Positions 54,001 to 64,000 of a stretch of 64,000 bases of DNA are shown one piece after another (within the stretch, counting starts at the first letter, position 1; each line of letters begins with the position of its first letter). The translations under genes were made by a program, and so were the position numbers. This DNA is from Grifola frondosa (Eukaryota > Basidiomycota > Agaricomycetes > Polyporales > Grifolaceae). Under the pieces are notes generated by a model. That model worked only from the letters and a program-made list of their open reading frames with translations, did no database searches and was not told where the DNA came from. The DNA is taken from assembly GCA_001683735.1 (NCBI GenBank), contig LUGG01000001.1, forward strand, positions 2,604,001-2,668,000, read 5' to 3'.

Positions 54001-55172
54001 GAGTCACTGGCATCTTTGACTGGGTCCATAAACGAACCTAAGATCAAATCAGTGGAAGAAGGAAAACAATACAACGGTAATGGCTCACGGGAATCGTCCG
54101 AAATAGTGTACATATTATTCCGGTTCTGTTGATCAGCAGCGGTGTGAGACATATAAGGAGAATCCAATCTCCTCCTGCTGCGTCCCGCTTCCTCAGCAGG
54201 TCCAGGAGAAGATGATGATTGCGACGCTGGACTGACAACGTCAGACTGGTATCCTGAAAAGCTTTGGCCCGCAAAAGCGACGTGAGAGCCAGCCAGTTGA
54301 CGAGAAAGCTGATCTTGCCACTCTCTTGTGGGAGTTCTTAATGCTGAGCCATCTATTGAGGCCACATTGTGAATACAATATAAATATTTATGGGAGAGAA
54401 TTTGCGAGAGACCCTCTAGAGATACAATCTCGCGTGATACCCTAGATTGTCTACGATAGCGACGGTCCTCTCGGAGAGGTGTGTGTTCAGGCACGTCTAT
54501 TAGCGATGCATAGAAACTTTGAGCAGTGGGGACCGGTGAACTTCTGCCTGTACCCTGAAATACAATACATTCAAGGATAGCGGAGAGTACAACATAGCAC
54601 TTACATATGGCCCAGCTTGCACCCTATCAAGTATGGACCTTGCAAAGGGATCACTGCGAAGATCGTTCATAATATCTTGAGAGCGAGGAGAAACCATGAT
54701 TGTGGCGAGAATGCACTCGACTTGATGCCATCTCTGTTCGATAGAATGTATATACCCCTTCGGCGGGCCGCGTTTGAAATTAGGACCTGTGTTCATGCAA
54801 TGAAGGCTAGTAAAAATCGAGTATCTCTTTACTGACTTTGATAAGTACAAGCTACGGATGGAAAGCAAGTTCATTCGTGTACGTTGATAAGTGAAGACGC
54901 GTGAAAGGACATACGGGTATTTGCGATATTACAATTCTTGCATTTGTTCCCTACATCTGGCTCGCATTTGCTCTTGACCCTCCTGCACCTATCACAAGCT
55001 AACAAACAACGAGTATGAGGTACTATAAGGCCACTCGTGCATATGGGAGCTTACCTCTGGTGCCCCTTTTGCCTAAGGTCCTATTGGAAGAGCCTGGATC
55101 GCCGTCGTCTTCTGACTGCTGATTGTACTGCTCAAAGAAAAAGTCTTGTAGTATGTAGGGTGAATTGGACAT
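51016..55172 (-). CDS. Zn2Cys6 transcription factor, XlnR-like
   Basis: The start MSNSPYILQDFFFEQYNQQS is followed by a binuclear zinc cluster, ACDRCRRVKSKCEPDVGNKC then KNCNIANTPC (C-x2-C-x6-C-x7-C-x2-C-x6-C). Its sixth cysteine is supplied by a 15-base exon (54837-54851). Next is KRGPPKGYIHSIEQRWHQVE, the linker and coiled coil typical of XlnR-related regulators. After a Ser-rich region comes the fungal regulatory domain, split by many introns: VQIHLLELYFTYIHPMYPVI (53551-53811), LLLLSMFAIAARYSD (53194-53490), and PLPHILALHIEYCAAVLLLH (52145-52375). The C-terminus (51016-51350) is Gln/Ser/Pro-rich with possible activation segments. Such factors control carbohydrate use; the targets are unknown. 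Exons between 52400 and 53100 are hard to define. Confidence 0.85.
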
Positions 55173-55451
55173 GGTAGCGGGAGGAAAGATGCCCCGAATG
55201 GCGAAGCGAGGATAATTTTGTGATGACACCAGCCTTATGTCAGCTCTCCGTGGAGCAGGCTGTACACGTCGAACAGCTAGGAGCGCAAATATTGCATGGA
55301 GCCTTCATTTGAATGGTTCCGAATGTACGGCGTATAGCCTACGGTACGCCGGGGGCGACGCGCTTGATCGTCTGGCACGTGGCAATCGACGCACAGCGGG
55401 TGGCTTCATCTCAGATCCCCTCACACGTCTTCCCCCCTCGAAGAATGGAAT
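55173..55451. promoter_or_regulatory. Divergent promoter between regulator and REV7
   Basis: This 279 bp spacer separates the regulator start (55172) and REV7 start (55452), which point away from each other. No specific site is recognised. Confidence 0.35.
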
Positions 55452-56542
55452 ATGGCTAGCGATTCTCCACTGACCTTCAATCGTGAGTGCAACTAGGTCT
55501 ACATAGACCATCTGAAGATATTCACCTGTCTCCCAGAGGCTGTGCGCGGTATAACAGAATTCAGTGAGAGTTACCTCACATAATCAATCCATCACAGTAC
55601 TTAACTGTACTATTAACACAGTCGAAGTAGCTATCCACACCATTCTCTACGTACGCCAAGTTTATCCTGCAGAGCTTTTTGTCCGGCGCAAGAAGTACAA
55701 TACTCCAGTCTTCCAGTCGCGCCATCCTGCTTTAAACGAATACATATCTGGTGCGATCAAGGCCATTGGGGATGAGCTATTTCTAGTGTGTTTGGGGAAA
55801 GTATCCGCTTGCATATACTAACCATTCCTTTATATAGGGAAATGTCGATAAAGTGGTCGTCGTGATTAAGAACAAAGAGGATGTGGCCTTGGAGCGATTC
55901 ATCTTCGCCACGCGGAATTTGATCCAGGTCGAATCCTACAACAAAGACACAAGGTAAACTTTCTTCCAATCGTGCTCTAATTCTTTATGATATTGAATAC
56001 ACATGCCCAGCGTCGAAGGTGCTATATCCTCTGCCTCGTTGGGCCAATACTTTCGTTCTTTCCTCATCAAGCTCAGCATGATCGAAGCCCAGCTCGGCCA
56101 GCTATGTCTTAGTAAGACTCGTTTTGACTCTGAACCATTTGCTGTACACTAACAGGCGGATAGATGACCTCTCGTTTGCGATCATCTTAGAATTGCAGGA
56201 TGATAAGGTCCCCACCGCAACCAACGAAAAGGTACGTCTTGCCTCGTCGATATCGCAATTCCATCCATAGCTCAGGTCAATAGGAGCCCCCTCCTTGGAT
56301 ACCAGCTATAACCCAGCACACTACCTCTGGCGCATCTGAGAACGCTGAGCTGCATATGATCCGCGCCGTCGACACAGGCATTATCAACGTGAGTTATGAG
56401 GGAGGTCAATGATATATAATGCTGATGGCTACTTTCTCATTATCAGCTTTCATTTGCGGTGCAAGAATCCGAGCAGAAACTGATGATGGAGAGGGATATG
56501 CGGAAGGCCGAAGATCCCAAGGGGAAACAACGCGCTAGCTAA
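55452..56542 (+). CDS. REV7: REV7/MAD2L2, HORMA-domain subunit of DNA polymerase zeta
   Basis: REV7 is the HORMA adaptor that binds REV3 and REV1 in translesion synthesis. Splicing gives MASDSPLTFNQAVRGITEF, then IEVAIHTILYVRQVYPAELF, RRKKYNTPVFQSRHPALNEY, GNVDKVVVVIKNKEDVALER, FIFATRNLIQ, QYFRSFLIKLSMIEAQLGQL, a PPPWIPAIT segment and the C-terminal LSFAVQESEQKLMMERD. About 236 residues and at least seven exons, the first two very short. The start at 55452 is chosen because it joins cleanly to the HORMA core across two introns. The length is close to the usual family size (about 210-250). All frames are intact. Confidence 0.92.
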
Positions 56543-57078
56543 CATTTGGCATCTCACGTTCTGATTTGGTGCTATATAACGTCGGGCTCATCTCGCTGAC
56601 ACATGAGTTGCCTTCGGAAGGGACTGACCAAAATCTTTCAGGACGTTAGCAAGACGCGAACGATAGATGCATGCCCCGCATGAGTCATTTTCTTATGTGT
56701 GCTAGCATCCCACATAGTTGTGACCGACACCTTCACAGCAACTAGTGACCTGCGATTTATCGCACAGAACCTGAGGACATGCTCGCACAAGCGCACAGTA
56801 TAAGACAAAGACGGCGGCAAGTTCAGCTTGCTCGTGTACGCGTAATGTCACGTCGTGACTTAACGCGTAACCGTGAGCATGACTATGAGGACATGCGCCA
56901 GACACTACACGCTCATACAGGACCAGGTGTCATTCTATGTGTTACAGCCACACTTCGCGTCAACCATTTCGTCGAGGTCGTGTATCTGGTCAACATGAAC
57001 GCGACAGCTGAAACAAAACGGAATATGAAAACTAAGTGTACAACGGGAGCAACTGCAAGTATGAAAGCGAGTCCGAAT
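56543..57078. other. Intergenic between convergent genes
   Basis: 536 bp between REV7 and SNX4. Open frames on both strands lack coding character. No gene or RNA recognised. Confidence 0.4.
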
Positions 57079-58940
57079 TAAACGTCCACGCGTATCCGTT
57101 GAATAACTGGTATAATCCTCTCCCACTCGTCCATAGCCTGATATAGCAGCGTTCAACTCTGGTATCACTGAAGGAGAGGCAAAGTTGCACGTACCGCCTT
57201 GTAGAACTCAATCTGTCCATCGGCGTAGTTGCCAAGCATCTCCTTCATCTCGGCTTCCTTGGCATACTGAAATATCTTTTGCTCACGGAGCGTCTCATCA
57301 CTGAAGGCATCCGACGTCTCGTGCGCAGTAGTAACGGCATCTTGCAGCTATAAATATGATTGTCAGACACTGGAATTCCAAGCGAAAGCACAAATACGCA
57401 CCTCTTTGATCTTCACGTCAAGCTTGCGCATCCTCTCAACACGCGTCCGGTCATCATCAGCGCCTCGAAACGCATCTACGCGGTCTTTCAAGTACGAGCT
57501 CAGCCCGAGCCCAGTACTCCCAGCTCGCCCACTTATGACCGCTGCCAGCCGGTCACGCTCAGACGTTACGCCTGATAAGTAGTCTGAGAGCTCCTCGAAG
57601 TCCATCTGCTTCTGGTCGCGAAGCTTCAACACAGCCCGGTTCGCATGCGAGTAAGCAAGTAATGAGTGCAAGTGAACAAGGAAGGGGTCGGTTGTATTAT
57701 GTGTCTAAACAGGTGAAAACAATTAATATACTGTGCAAGAGAGGCAAGGAGAAAGTGCCACACCATGTGCCGCAAGAGTGCGGAGAATTCCAACAGAGTA
57801 TTCGAGAAGTGGTTGAGCGGGTCCGTGATGCCCGATTCCAGGAATCCGAGTCCCTGAACGGCAACAGCGAGATCATGGTAGTCGCCAGTGAGATCTTCAC
57901 CCGGTTCCAGCGAGCCATCTCTTTCAGCCTCAGATACCCGCATACCATAGAAACCACCACAGTAAAACGAAAATATGCTCACCATTTGTTCGTGATCGCA
58001 CGCGATTAAAGAGCCGCTCTGAGAGCGAGATGCCCTCCTCGAACTTGTCTACACCCTCCCGCATTGAGAGGAAACGGTCGTCCGGCTTGCGAACGCGCGA
58101 GAACGCGTTGAGGAGGCTGTCCGAAATACTGTCGATTACCCCTGTAGCTTGCTCTGGTCCTGGGGGATGTGCAACATGCTGATGCTAATAACATGCTGCA
58201 GAAAGTTGAGCATAAGATGAGGACTAGTCCGAAGCACGACTCACCCATTCTGTTGACTCGAAGAATGCGCGGAGGAGCGTGCTCCGTTGCAGTGTAGGAT
58301 GTCGGGATAGACGTTGTAGGAAGCGATGGAGGCTGAATACAGTAAATATAGGTCAGAAGAATTATGCTCTGGGACTTACTCCAGTCGCCGCCGCTCCATA
58401 AACTCTGGGCTAAATCGGTCTCCGGTGACATATTCTGCACGAAAGAGGTAAGAAAGCGATACGATTCCCAGATCATAGTTTACCAACCAAGTCTGTGCTT
58501 GTCGGGTAGTGGTGGGACGACACATGCTGGGAAGTCCTTCGCCAGGTGTTGTCGCAAGAACACGAAATCTTGGAAACGTCTACGAGCTGAAGGATTGGGC
58601 GTTGAAAATATAGGAAGGTTGGTCTGAACCTCAGGCGGATGTTAATGCGGGAGCATGGAGAGGTAGGTCAAGCTCGCACCTTGGCCGAAACCAAGTAAGA
58701 GACATATGCATCCTTCGTCTCGGCGAGCTCCTTGACCGGGTCCTTCACACTGGTAATGAGATAGCCCTCCCATTTGGGATCCAATGGACCACGACCGTCT
58801 TCACTCTCGGCCGTGCTCTGCCTAAATCCCGGTCCTGAGGGCGCAGGAGCGTCGCCACCATCATAAGCAACAGGTGCTGAAGGAGACTCCCAAGTTACGC
58901 TGTCAAAGACATCTTCATCTTCTCCGAGCATGGGGATCAA
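57079..58940 (-). CDS. SNX4: Sorting nexin 4 (SNX4/Atg24), PX-BAR protein
   Basis: SNX4 returns SNAREs from endosomes to the Golgi and assists selective autophagy. The N-terminus is acidic (MIPMLGEDEDVFDSVTWESP). The PX domain includes WEGYLITSVKDPVKELAETK, YVSYLVSAK, ARRRFQDFVFLRQHLAKDFP with phosphoinositide-binding Arg, VVPPLPDKHRL, and ERRRLE followed by a helical segment. The BAR part includes RVRKPDDRFLSMREGVDKFE, LAVAVQGLGFLESGITDPLN, LAYSHANRAVLKLRDQKQMD, FEELSDYLSGVTSERDRLAA and the C-terminal EWERIIPVIQRIRVDV. Eight or more exons. No frame break seen. It diverges from the PTM1-like gene across 173 bp. Confidence 0.9.
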
Positions 58941-59113
58941 AGGTGTGCTAGGTTAGGTATGCTGTGTGGTAAAGAACGCGAGTACTCGGACGCGTTAGTG
59001 GAAGTGCGCAGCGACGAGCGTGATGCCGGCGGCTTCGATGCGCGGGTGCGACGTCAGAACGCCTGCGGACAACAGCCGTCAACACCTCCTGTACACCTCA
59101 CCCACCGACCGCC
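58941..59113. promoter_or_regulatory. Divergent promoter between SNX4 and PTM1-like gene
   Basis: 173 bp separate the two start codons, which point away from each other, so both promoters must overlap here. No specific site is recognised. Confidence 0.4.
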
Positions 59114-61587
59114 ATGTTCGGGCTATGTCGTCGGTCATGGCTTTCAATCTGCTCCCTTCTGCTTGCTTCGTATTCCGTCGCAGCTTATGAAGTGCCAATA
59201 TCCGATAGGGATTATGACCGCCAAATATGCTCCGGAATGTGGGTGGCAAGTCTACGTACATCAATGGTATGCTTTCCACTGCATGCTTTAATCGAACCGC
59301 GCTCAGTTTGCCTCAAGTGACCTTCGATAGCGATGCGCAGGGTCAGCTTGCAATGGTTATCTATGAATGGGGCGACATGAGTTACCTTGGAAAGGTCACA
59401 TCAACTGTCGCCGACCTGCCTGTGAGTGTGAGTTCACGAATATTTCGTATCTCGCTGATGCGCTGTGCATAGCAGAAAACATATGTCTGCACTTCTGATG
59501 CTGTCGAACACGGTTTCTGCGACAATTCGCAGCTGGGCCGATTCATTATCGACCTGCCAGAAGGAAAATCACTGAACGAGACAAGTTTCTGGTTGGCAAG
59601 AGTCAGTTTCTCTTCAGATAATTCGACCTCATCGAGTCCCGAGTCGTCCTCCGAAATTTCTACAAGTGGCTTCTGGGATAACCCAGACGGCAATCCTACT
59701 CCTCCAGAGGAGAACCCAGAATACACTTCTCCTTGGAGACGCCAAGCATTTGCTCGAGACCAACAGTTGGACAGAAGACAAAGCGACGGATCGCTCAACC
59801 CAAGCCCTACTGGTACATTGGCGTATGACCAGCCGATTCGCTACAATGTCCGGAAGACTGGATACTACTGCGTCGGTGAGCTTCCCCTATGTCACAGCCG
59901 TGGTGAGTCATGCTGTCATGCTGACACTCGTACATAGCAATTGTTCCTGTTACAGTGTTGTCGAACTCAGGTGCAAATGCAAACACAAATGCTCCACGAC
60001 AAGCACTCCGACGTTCCTTACCATTCCACGTATACTGGTATGGTATTATTCCAGAATAAATTCAACGGAAAGCTACCTGCCGCAGATTACCCCAAAGTGA
60101 ACGTATGTACAGGAAATTATCTTCACTCTGATCAGTTTCTCATCTAATGCTCTTCAGTTCTATTTTGTCATGTTCTAGTGTACTTATACTCTCCGTTGGC
60201 TGGTGTTGGCTATGCTACCAGAATTTACAGGACCTCTTGCCTATCCAAGTAAGTAGCAACAGTGAAACAGTGACAATGATTGGTTTCTCCTGACCCCACC
60301 CTACAGTACTATCTTTCCAGTCTTCTAGGTTTCTTAATCATCGAGATGCTCGCAAACTGGGGTATGGTTCGTTCTTTGTGTGGCTGCAAATATGCTGACC
60401 TTCCTTCGTTCATCAGGGATTACCGCTATCTCAATGCTCACGGCGAGGGCGTCACATCAACCGTCTTCCTCATAGTTGGTGAGTTAATGTTCGGTCGAGG
60501 AATCTGGCTAGGTGTTCACAAATTGTAGTGGCTATCCTGGACGCCGGTAGGAACGCGTTGTCGTTCTTTTTGTTGCTGGTTGTATCTCTGGGCCTCAGCG
60601 TTGTTAGAGAGTCTCTTGGTCGCACCATGCTCAAGTGTCAGCTCCTCGCAGGCGCACATTTCCTCTTTGGAGGTAAGATCGTTCTCATTTGTCTCACAAT
60701 TTGATTTTATGACCTTGAAATTTTTAGTTCTCTATGCCGTGGGCATTGTGGAATTAGCCTTGGAGGAAACATCCGCCTTTGTTCTATTACTTTTCGTCAT
60801 TCCTTTAGCTTTTACTCTGAGTGGATTCCTTCTTTGGATACTCTACTCTCCAATGGTCAGTGTTGTCTGCTTAATTCTAATCCTGTTGCCTGATGGAGCC
60901 GGGATAGCAACTATTGCGCAGCTCACAGTTCGAAAGCAGCGATACAAACTATCCATGTTTACATGGTTGTATCGTATCCTGCTGATGACTGTTCTCGTAA
61001 TCGCCATATTTTTCATAGTTTCGTCTCTCACCTTCTCAGGGCGTTTAGCTGAAGGCAAGCATTTTATTTTGACCGCATCCAATGTGCGATGGATAAACCT
61101 CTGCCCCAATAGATTATGGAGCCAAATCTTGGAAAGTGCAATGGTGGTTGCTCGATGGGTGGCTTACGCTTCTGTACCTTATTGATTTCGTCGCCATTGC
61201 GTGGTTGTGGAGGCCTTCTCCGAATAACAGAAGATATGTATTTGCGTTGCTATGAATACTCATGGTGTATTAACCTCGGGGATATCCACGCTAGCGATGT
61301 TCGATGAGATCGCACAGGATGAGGAGGATGCGGAGGATTACGACCTGGAGGCATTGGAGCGGCGGACAGAGGCAAGGGGCATGCTTGATCATGATGATGA
61401 TGCGGCGACTCTCGTCGGACATCATGGTCCCGGCTCTATTGCTGAAGACGCTGTCGTCTTCGAGATCGGAGACGAAGAGGGGCACGATGGGAGTGACGAT
61501 GAAGACCTAGCCTCCGCTAAAAAGCATCGCTCCGAACGGCACGAGGGTGAAGAGCATGAGCGAGAAGGTTTGATGAAGGACAATTAA
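59114..61587 (+). CDS. PTM1: Lung seven-transmembrane receptor family protein (PTM1/GPR107-like)
   Basis: These are Golgi or endosomal proteins with a lumenal head and seven helices. [20 protein letters not shown] is a signal peptide. The lumenal part has [54 protein letters not shown] and a Ser/Pro-rich stretch. The helices begin with [20 protein letters not shown] and [18 protein letters not shown], then [58 protein letters not shown], and a C-terminal [21 protein letters not shown] long acidic and His/Glu-rich tail follows ([19 protein letters not shown]). The frame changes near 59242, about 60010, and 60172-60190, mostly single missing bases, probably sequence errors. Otherwise the gene is complete. 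Confidence 0.87.
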
Positions 61588-61657
61588 TTACATCGGATTG
61601 TTAAGCATCTGTAGAGTACATTCAAATATCTCTCTATCCCAATGTCCGCTGTGAGAT
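61588..61657. other. Short convergent spacer
   Basis: Only 70 bp separate the stop codons of the PTM1-like gene and RPB2, so their 3' ends must overlap or nearly touch. Confidence 0.5.
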
Positions 61658-64000
61658 CTAGTCCCTGATACGACCCGTAGACACCGTGTACAGACGGGCC
61701 GCAATGTTCATGCTTTGCAATTCCTGTATACCGGGTGAGTATGATATACACGAGGTCGAATATTACACATCTTACCTGGAACAGTAACTTGGCGGCATAG
61801 GGAATGTACAATTGTGAACACGCTGTCTTGTTCTTGCACGCACGACATTCGAACGTTTGCTTTTTCTGTAGGACGTTATCGGATCAGTTCGATGCAAACA
61901 GATAATGTTCAGTAGGACTTACAAGATTCGCAATAGCAGTAAGCCCGCAACTGTAAATAAGAGAGTTAACGAAAGCGTGGTGGCGCGTGCTGAAACTACT
62001 CACATGTCGCACACGTGCAAACGGTAAGCATCGCTAGCCTCGAAGAGACGTTCCTTCAGGAACGCGGCGACACCATGCGAGATCATGCAATCACGCTCCA
62101 TCTCTCCGAACCGTAAACCACCATCACGACTACGACCCTCGACAGGCTGTCGCGTCAGAATCTGTACAGGACCTCTCGCACGCGAGTGGATTTTGTCGTC
62201 CACCATGTGCTTGAGTCGCTGATAATAGGTAGGTCCGAGGTAGACCTGAGCCTGCAATTTGCGACCTGTGTGGCCATGATACATGACCTCCAAGCCACGA
62301 GATTGGTAGCCCCTTTGCCGCAAGACCGCGGATACTGACTCGACTGTGACATCAGTGAACGGCGTCGCGTCGCCTTCGTTTCCAATAAGGGTAGCAACTT
62401 TGGACAGCAAACACTCGACTAAATGGCCGATTGTCATACGGGAGGGAATAGCATGAGGGTTGATAATGATATCTGGAGTAATACCCTCCGCAGTGAAAGG
62501 CATGTCCTCCTGGCGGTACGTGATACCGATTGTTCCCTTCTGACCGTGACGAGAAGCAAACTTGTCTCCAATCTGAGGTATACGCGTCGAGCGAACGCGA
62601 ATCTTGACGAACTTCTGACCTTCCGCATTTGTAGTGATTAACACTTGATCGATGATGCCACTTTCTGTGCTCTTCAGAGGGGTTGAAACGTCGCGCCGCG
62701 TATGCGTCCTCGTCCGCTGACCAAGTTCTTCGCTATCAGGAGGTATCGGGGCGGTCTTGCCGATGATGATGTCCTCCCCATTTACACCTGTACCAGGCGC
62801 AATCAACCCGTCGTCCTCAAGCTTGTCGTACGTGCCATGCTTCATACGAAGCGTGGTATCCCGTGTCGGCTTCTCGAACTCCTCCAACTGCTGTACGCCG
62901 CTCTTCTTCTCCAGATCCATGTAGCTTCGGTAGTACATACTTCGGAAGAGTCCCCGATCGATCGAACTCTGGTTCATGATGACGGAATCCTCCTGGTTAT
63001 AGCCACTGTAACAGAGGATAGCAACGATGGCGTTCTGCCCAGCTGGAAGTTCTCGGAACCGCAGGTATTCCATCGATCGAGTTGTGGCAAGAGGCTTCTG
63101 GGGTAATAGAGGATGTTCGCCATGGTGTCCATCCTGACGAGGAAATTCGTGAGGTAGATGCCCATCGCTTGTTTACCCATAGCCGATTGATAAGTGTTAC
63201 GAGGAGACTAGACAATTATCAGCACAGTAATCAAATGGATCAACGGAATACATACCTGGTTGTGGTCAGGGAATGGGATGATACTCGCGCAGACACCCAA
63301 AATCATACTAGGATGAATCTCACAATGGGTCCATGTATGCGCGTTAGTGGGCGCTTTAAGCCGTGCACCGGGGTCGAACTCCCCTTCGTTGGCATGCGGA
63401 TCTACGCCTGACGCCTGGAGCCTGGAGTTCTCGAGATCGTCTGGTGTCATGCAGATCATCACGGTCTCCTCCTCCTCAGCATCCAAAAGCTCGATAACGC
63501 CGTCCTTGATTAGGTTATCCCACTTGTACCCCGATTCATCATCCTTGCCCTTCACCAACTTTTCGATGTGCTTCTTCTGCAAGAGCAGCTGCTGGTTCTC
63601 GACGATAAACAGTGGCCGACATACACGTCCGGCATCCGTGTAGAGGCGCAGCTCCCGCTCTCGAATATCTCGTACAACTGAGACTTCAGGGCTGATATCG
63701 TCCTTCCGCCGGAGTTTCTTGATCGTCTTGACCAGGTTCGCAGGGTCCCGATGCACACCCATCCAAACACCGTTCACGAACACCTTCGTGCATGGTGTCG
63801 CCGAATGGGCATTCTCCTCCAGGGACTCCAGACCCCATTCCTCCAGGAACTCGATCACAGGGGCAGAGAGCGAGCCGACGGAGATACACGACATGAGGGA
63901 CAAGTTTTTGACAAGACCACAAGCCTGTCCTTCAGGTGTTTCTGCAGGGCATACCATGCCCCAGTGTGTGTTGTGCAGCTGACGCGGCTTCGCAATCTTG
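61658..64000 (-). CDS. RPB2: RNA polymerase II second largest subunit RPB2, C-terminal part
   Basis: RPB2 forms one side of the polymerase II cleft and contributes to the active site. Visible stretches are [135 protein letters not shown] and [20 protein letters not shown]. The C-terminal zinc ribbon is LHVCDMCGLTA plus [10 protein letters not shown], and the end is [10 protein letters not shown]. The 5' part lies beyond 64000. Small introns occur near 63180-63230, 61940-61990 and 61730-61800. At 63100-63103 a run of four C (sense strand) should be five to join NILYYP to [20 protein letters not shown]. As RPB2 is essential and usually single copy, this is almost surely a sequence error. Confidence 0.97.

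Noticed and set aside
1..64000. CRISPR arrays, operons or bacterial-type promoters
   Set aside because: None seen; intron-rich genes and gene families show a fungal nuclear genome.

Overview
The window is from a basidiomycete fungus, most likely an agaricomycete. The genes carry many short introns (about 45-80 bp, some GC-AG) and very small exons. They stand close together on both strands, and the gene families seen are typical of mushroom genomes (a large basidiomycete transposase, PL8 lyases, an XlnR-type zinc-cluster regulator, a SUR7-like protein).

Left part (1-24 kb). A SurE-like phosphatase gene runs off the left edge on the minus strand. About 112 bp upstream of its start codon sits a 22.6 kb composite transposon (925-23490), flanked by the repeat ATCATAT (8 bp if the shared C is counted). 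The composite is two head-to-head copies of one DDE transposon. Their 5,409 bp arms are nearly identical and meet at a 62 bp loop. An identical 73 bp terminal repeat occurs at the centre and at the right end but is missing from the left end. The left copy carries a transposase gene with its D, D and E residues in place and no frameshift that I can see. The right copy is split by an 11.6 kb Ty3/gypsy-type LTR retrotransposon that points left, with two 1,114 bp LTRs and the 4 bp target duplication CCGA. The empty target site survives in the left copy. The retrotransposon also holds a spliced gene on the opposite strand, lying between two copies of its polypurine tract and an adjoining hairpin.

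Right part (24-64 kb). This is ordinary host sequence. In order: a small unknown gene, MYG1, a GPI-type surface protein, an unknown acidic protein, a NYN-like/CCCH zinc-finger protein, an SRA-YDG protein (methyl-DNA reader), the SNARE SEC9, the U3 snoRNP protein MPP10, an acetamidase-type amidase, a SUR7-like membrane protein, two tandem PL8 polysaccharide lyases (one secreted, one membrane-anchored), an APH-type kinase, a Zn2Cys6 regulator, REV7, sorting nexin SNX4, a PTM1/GPR107-like seven-transmembrane protein, and the C-terminal part of RPB2, which runs off the right edge. Most are housekeeping genes with no shared pathway. The two PL8 genes are the only evident functional pair.

Data quality. 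Many genes, including the essential RPB2 and MPP10, show single-base frame breaks, several of them in short runs of one base. These look like base-level assembly errors, so broken frames elsewhere (PL8 genes, retrotransposon gag and pol) should not be taken as decay.
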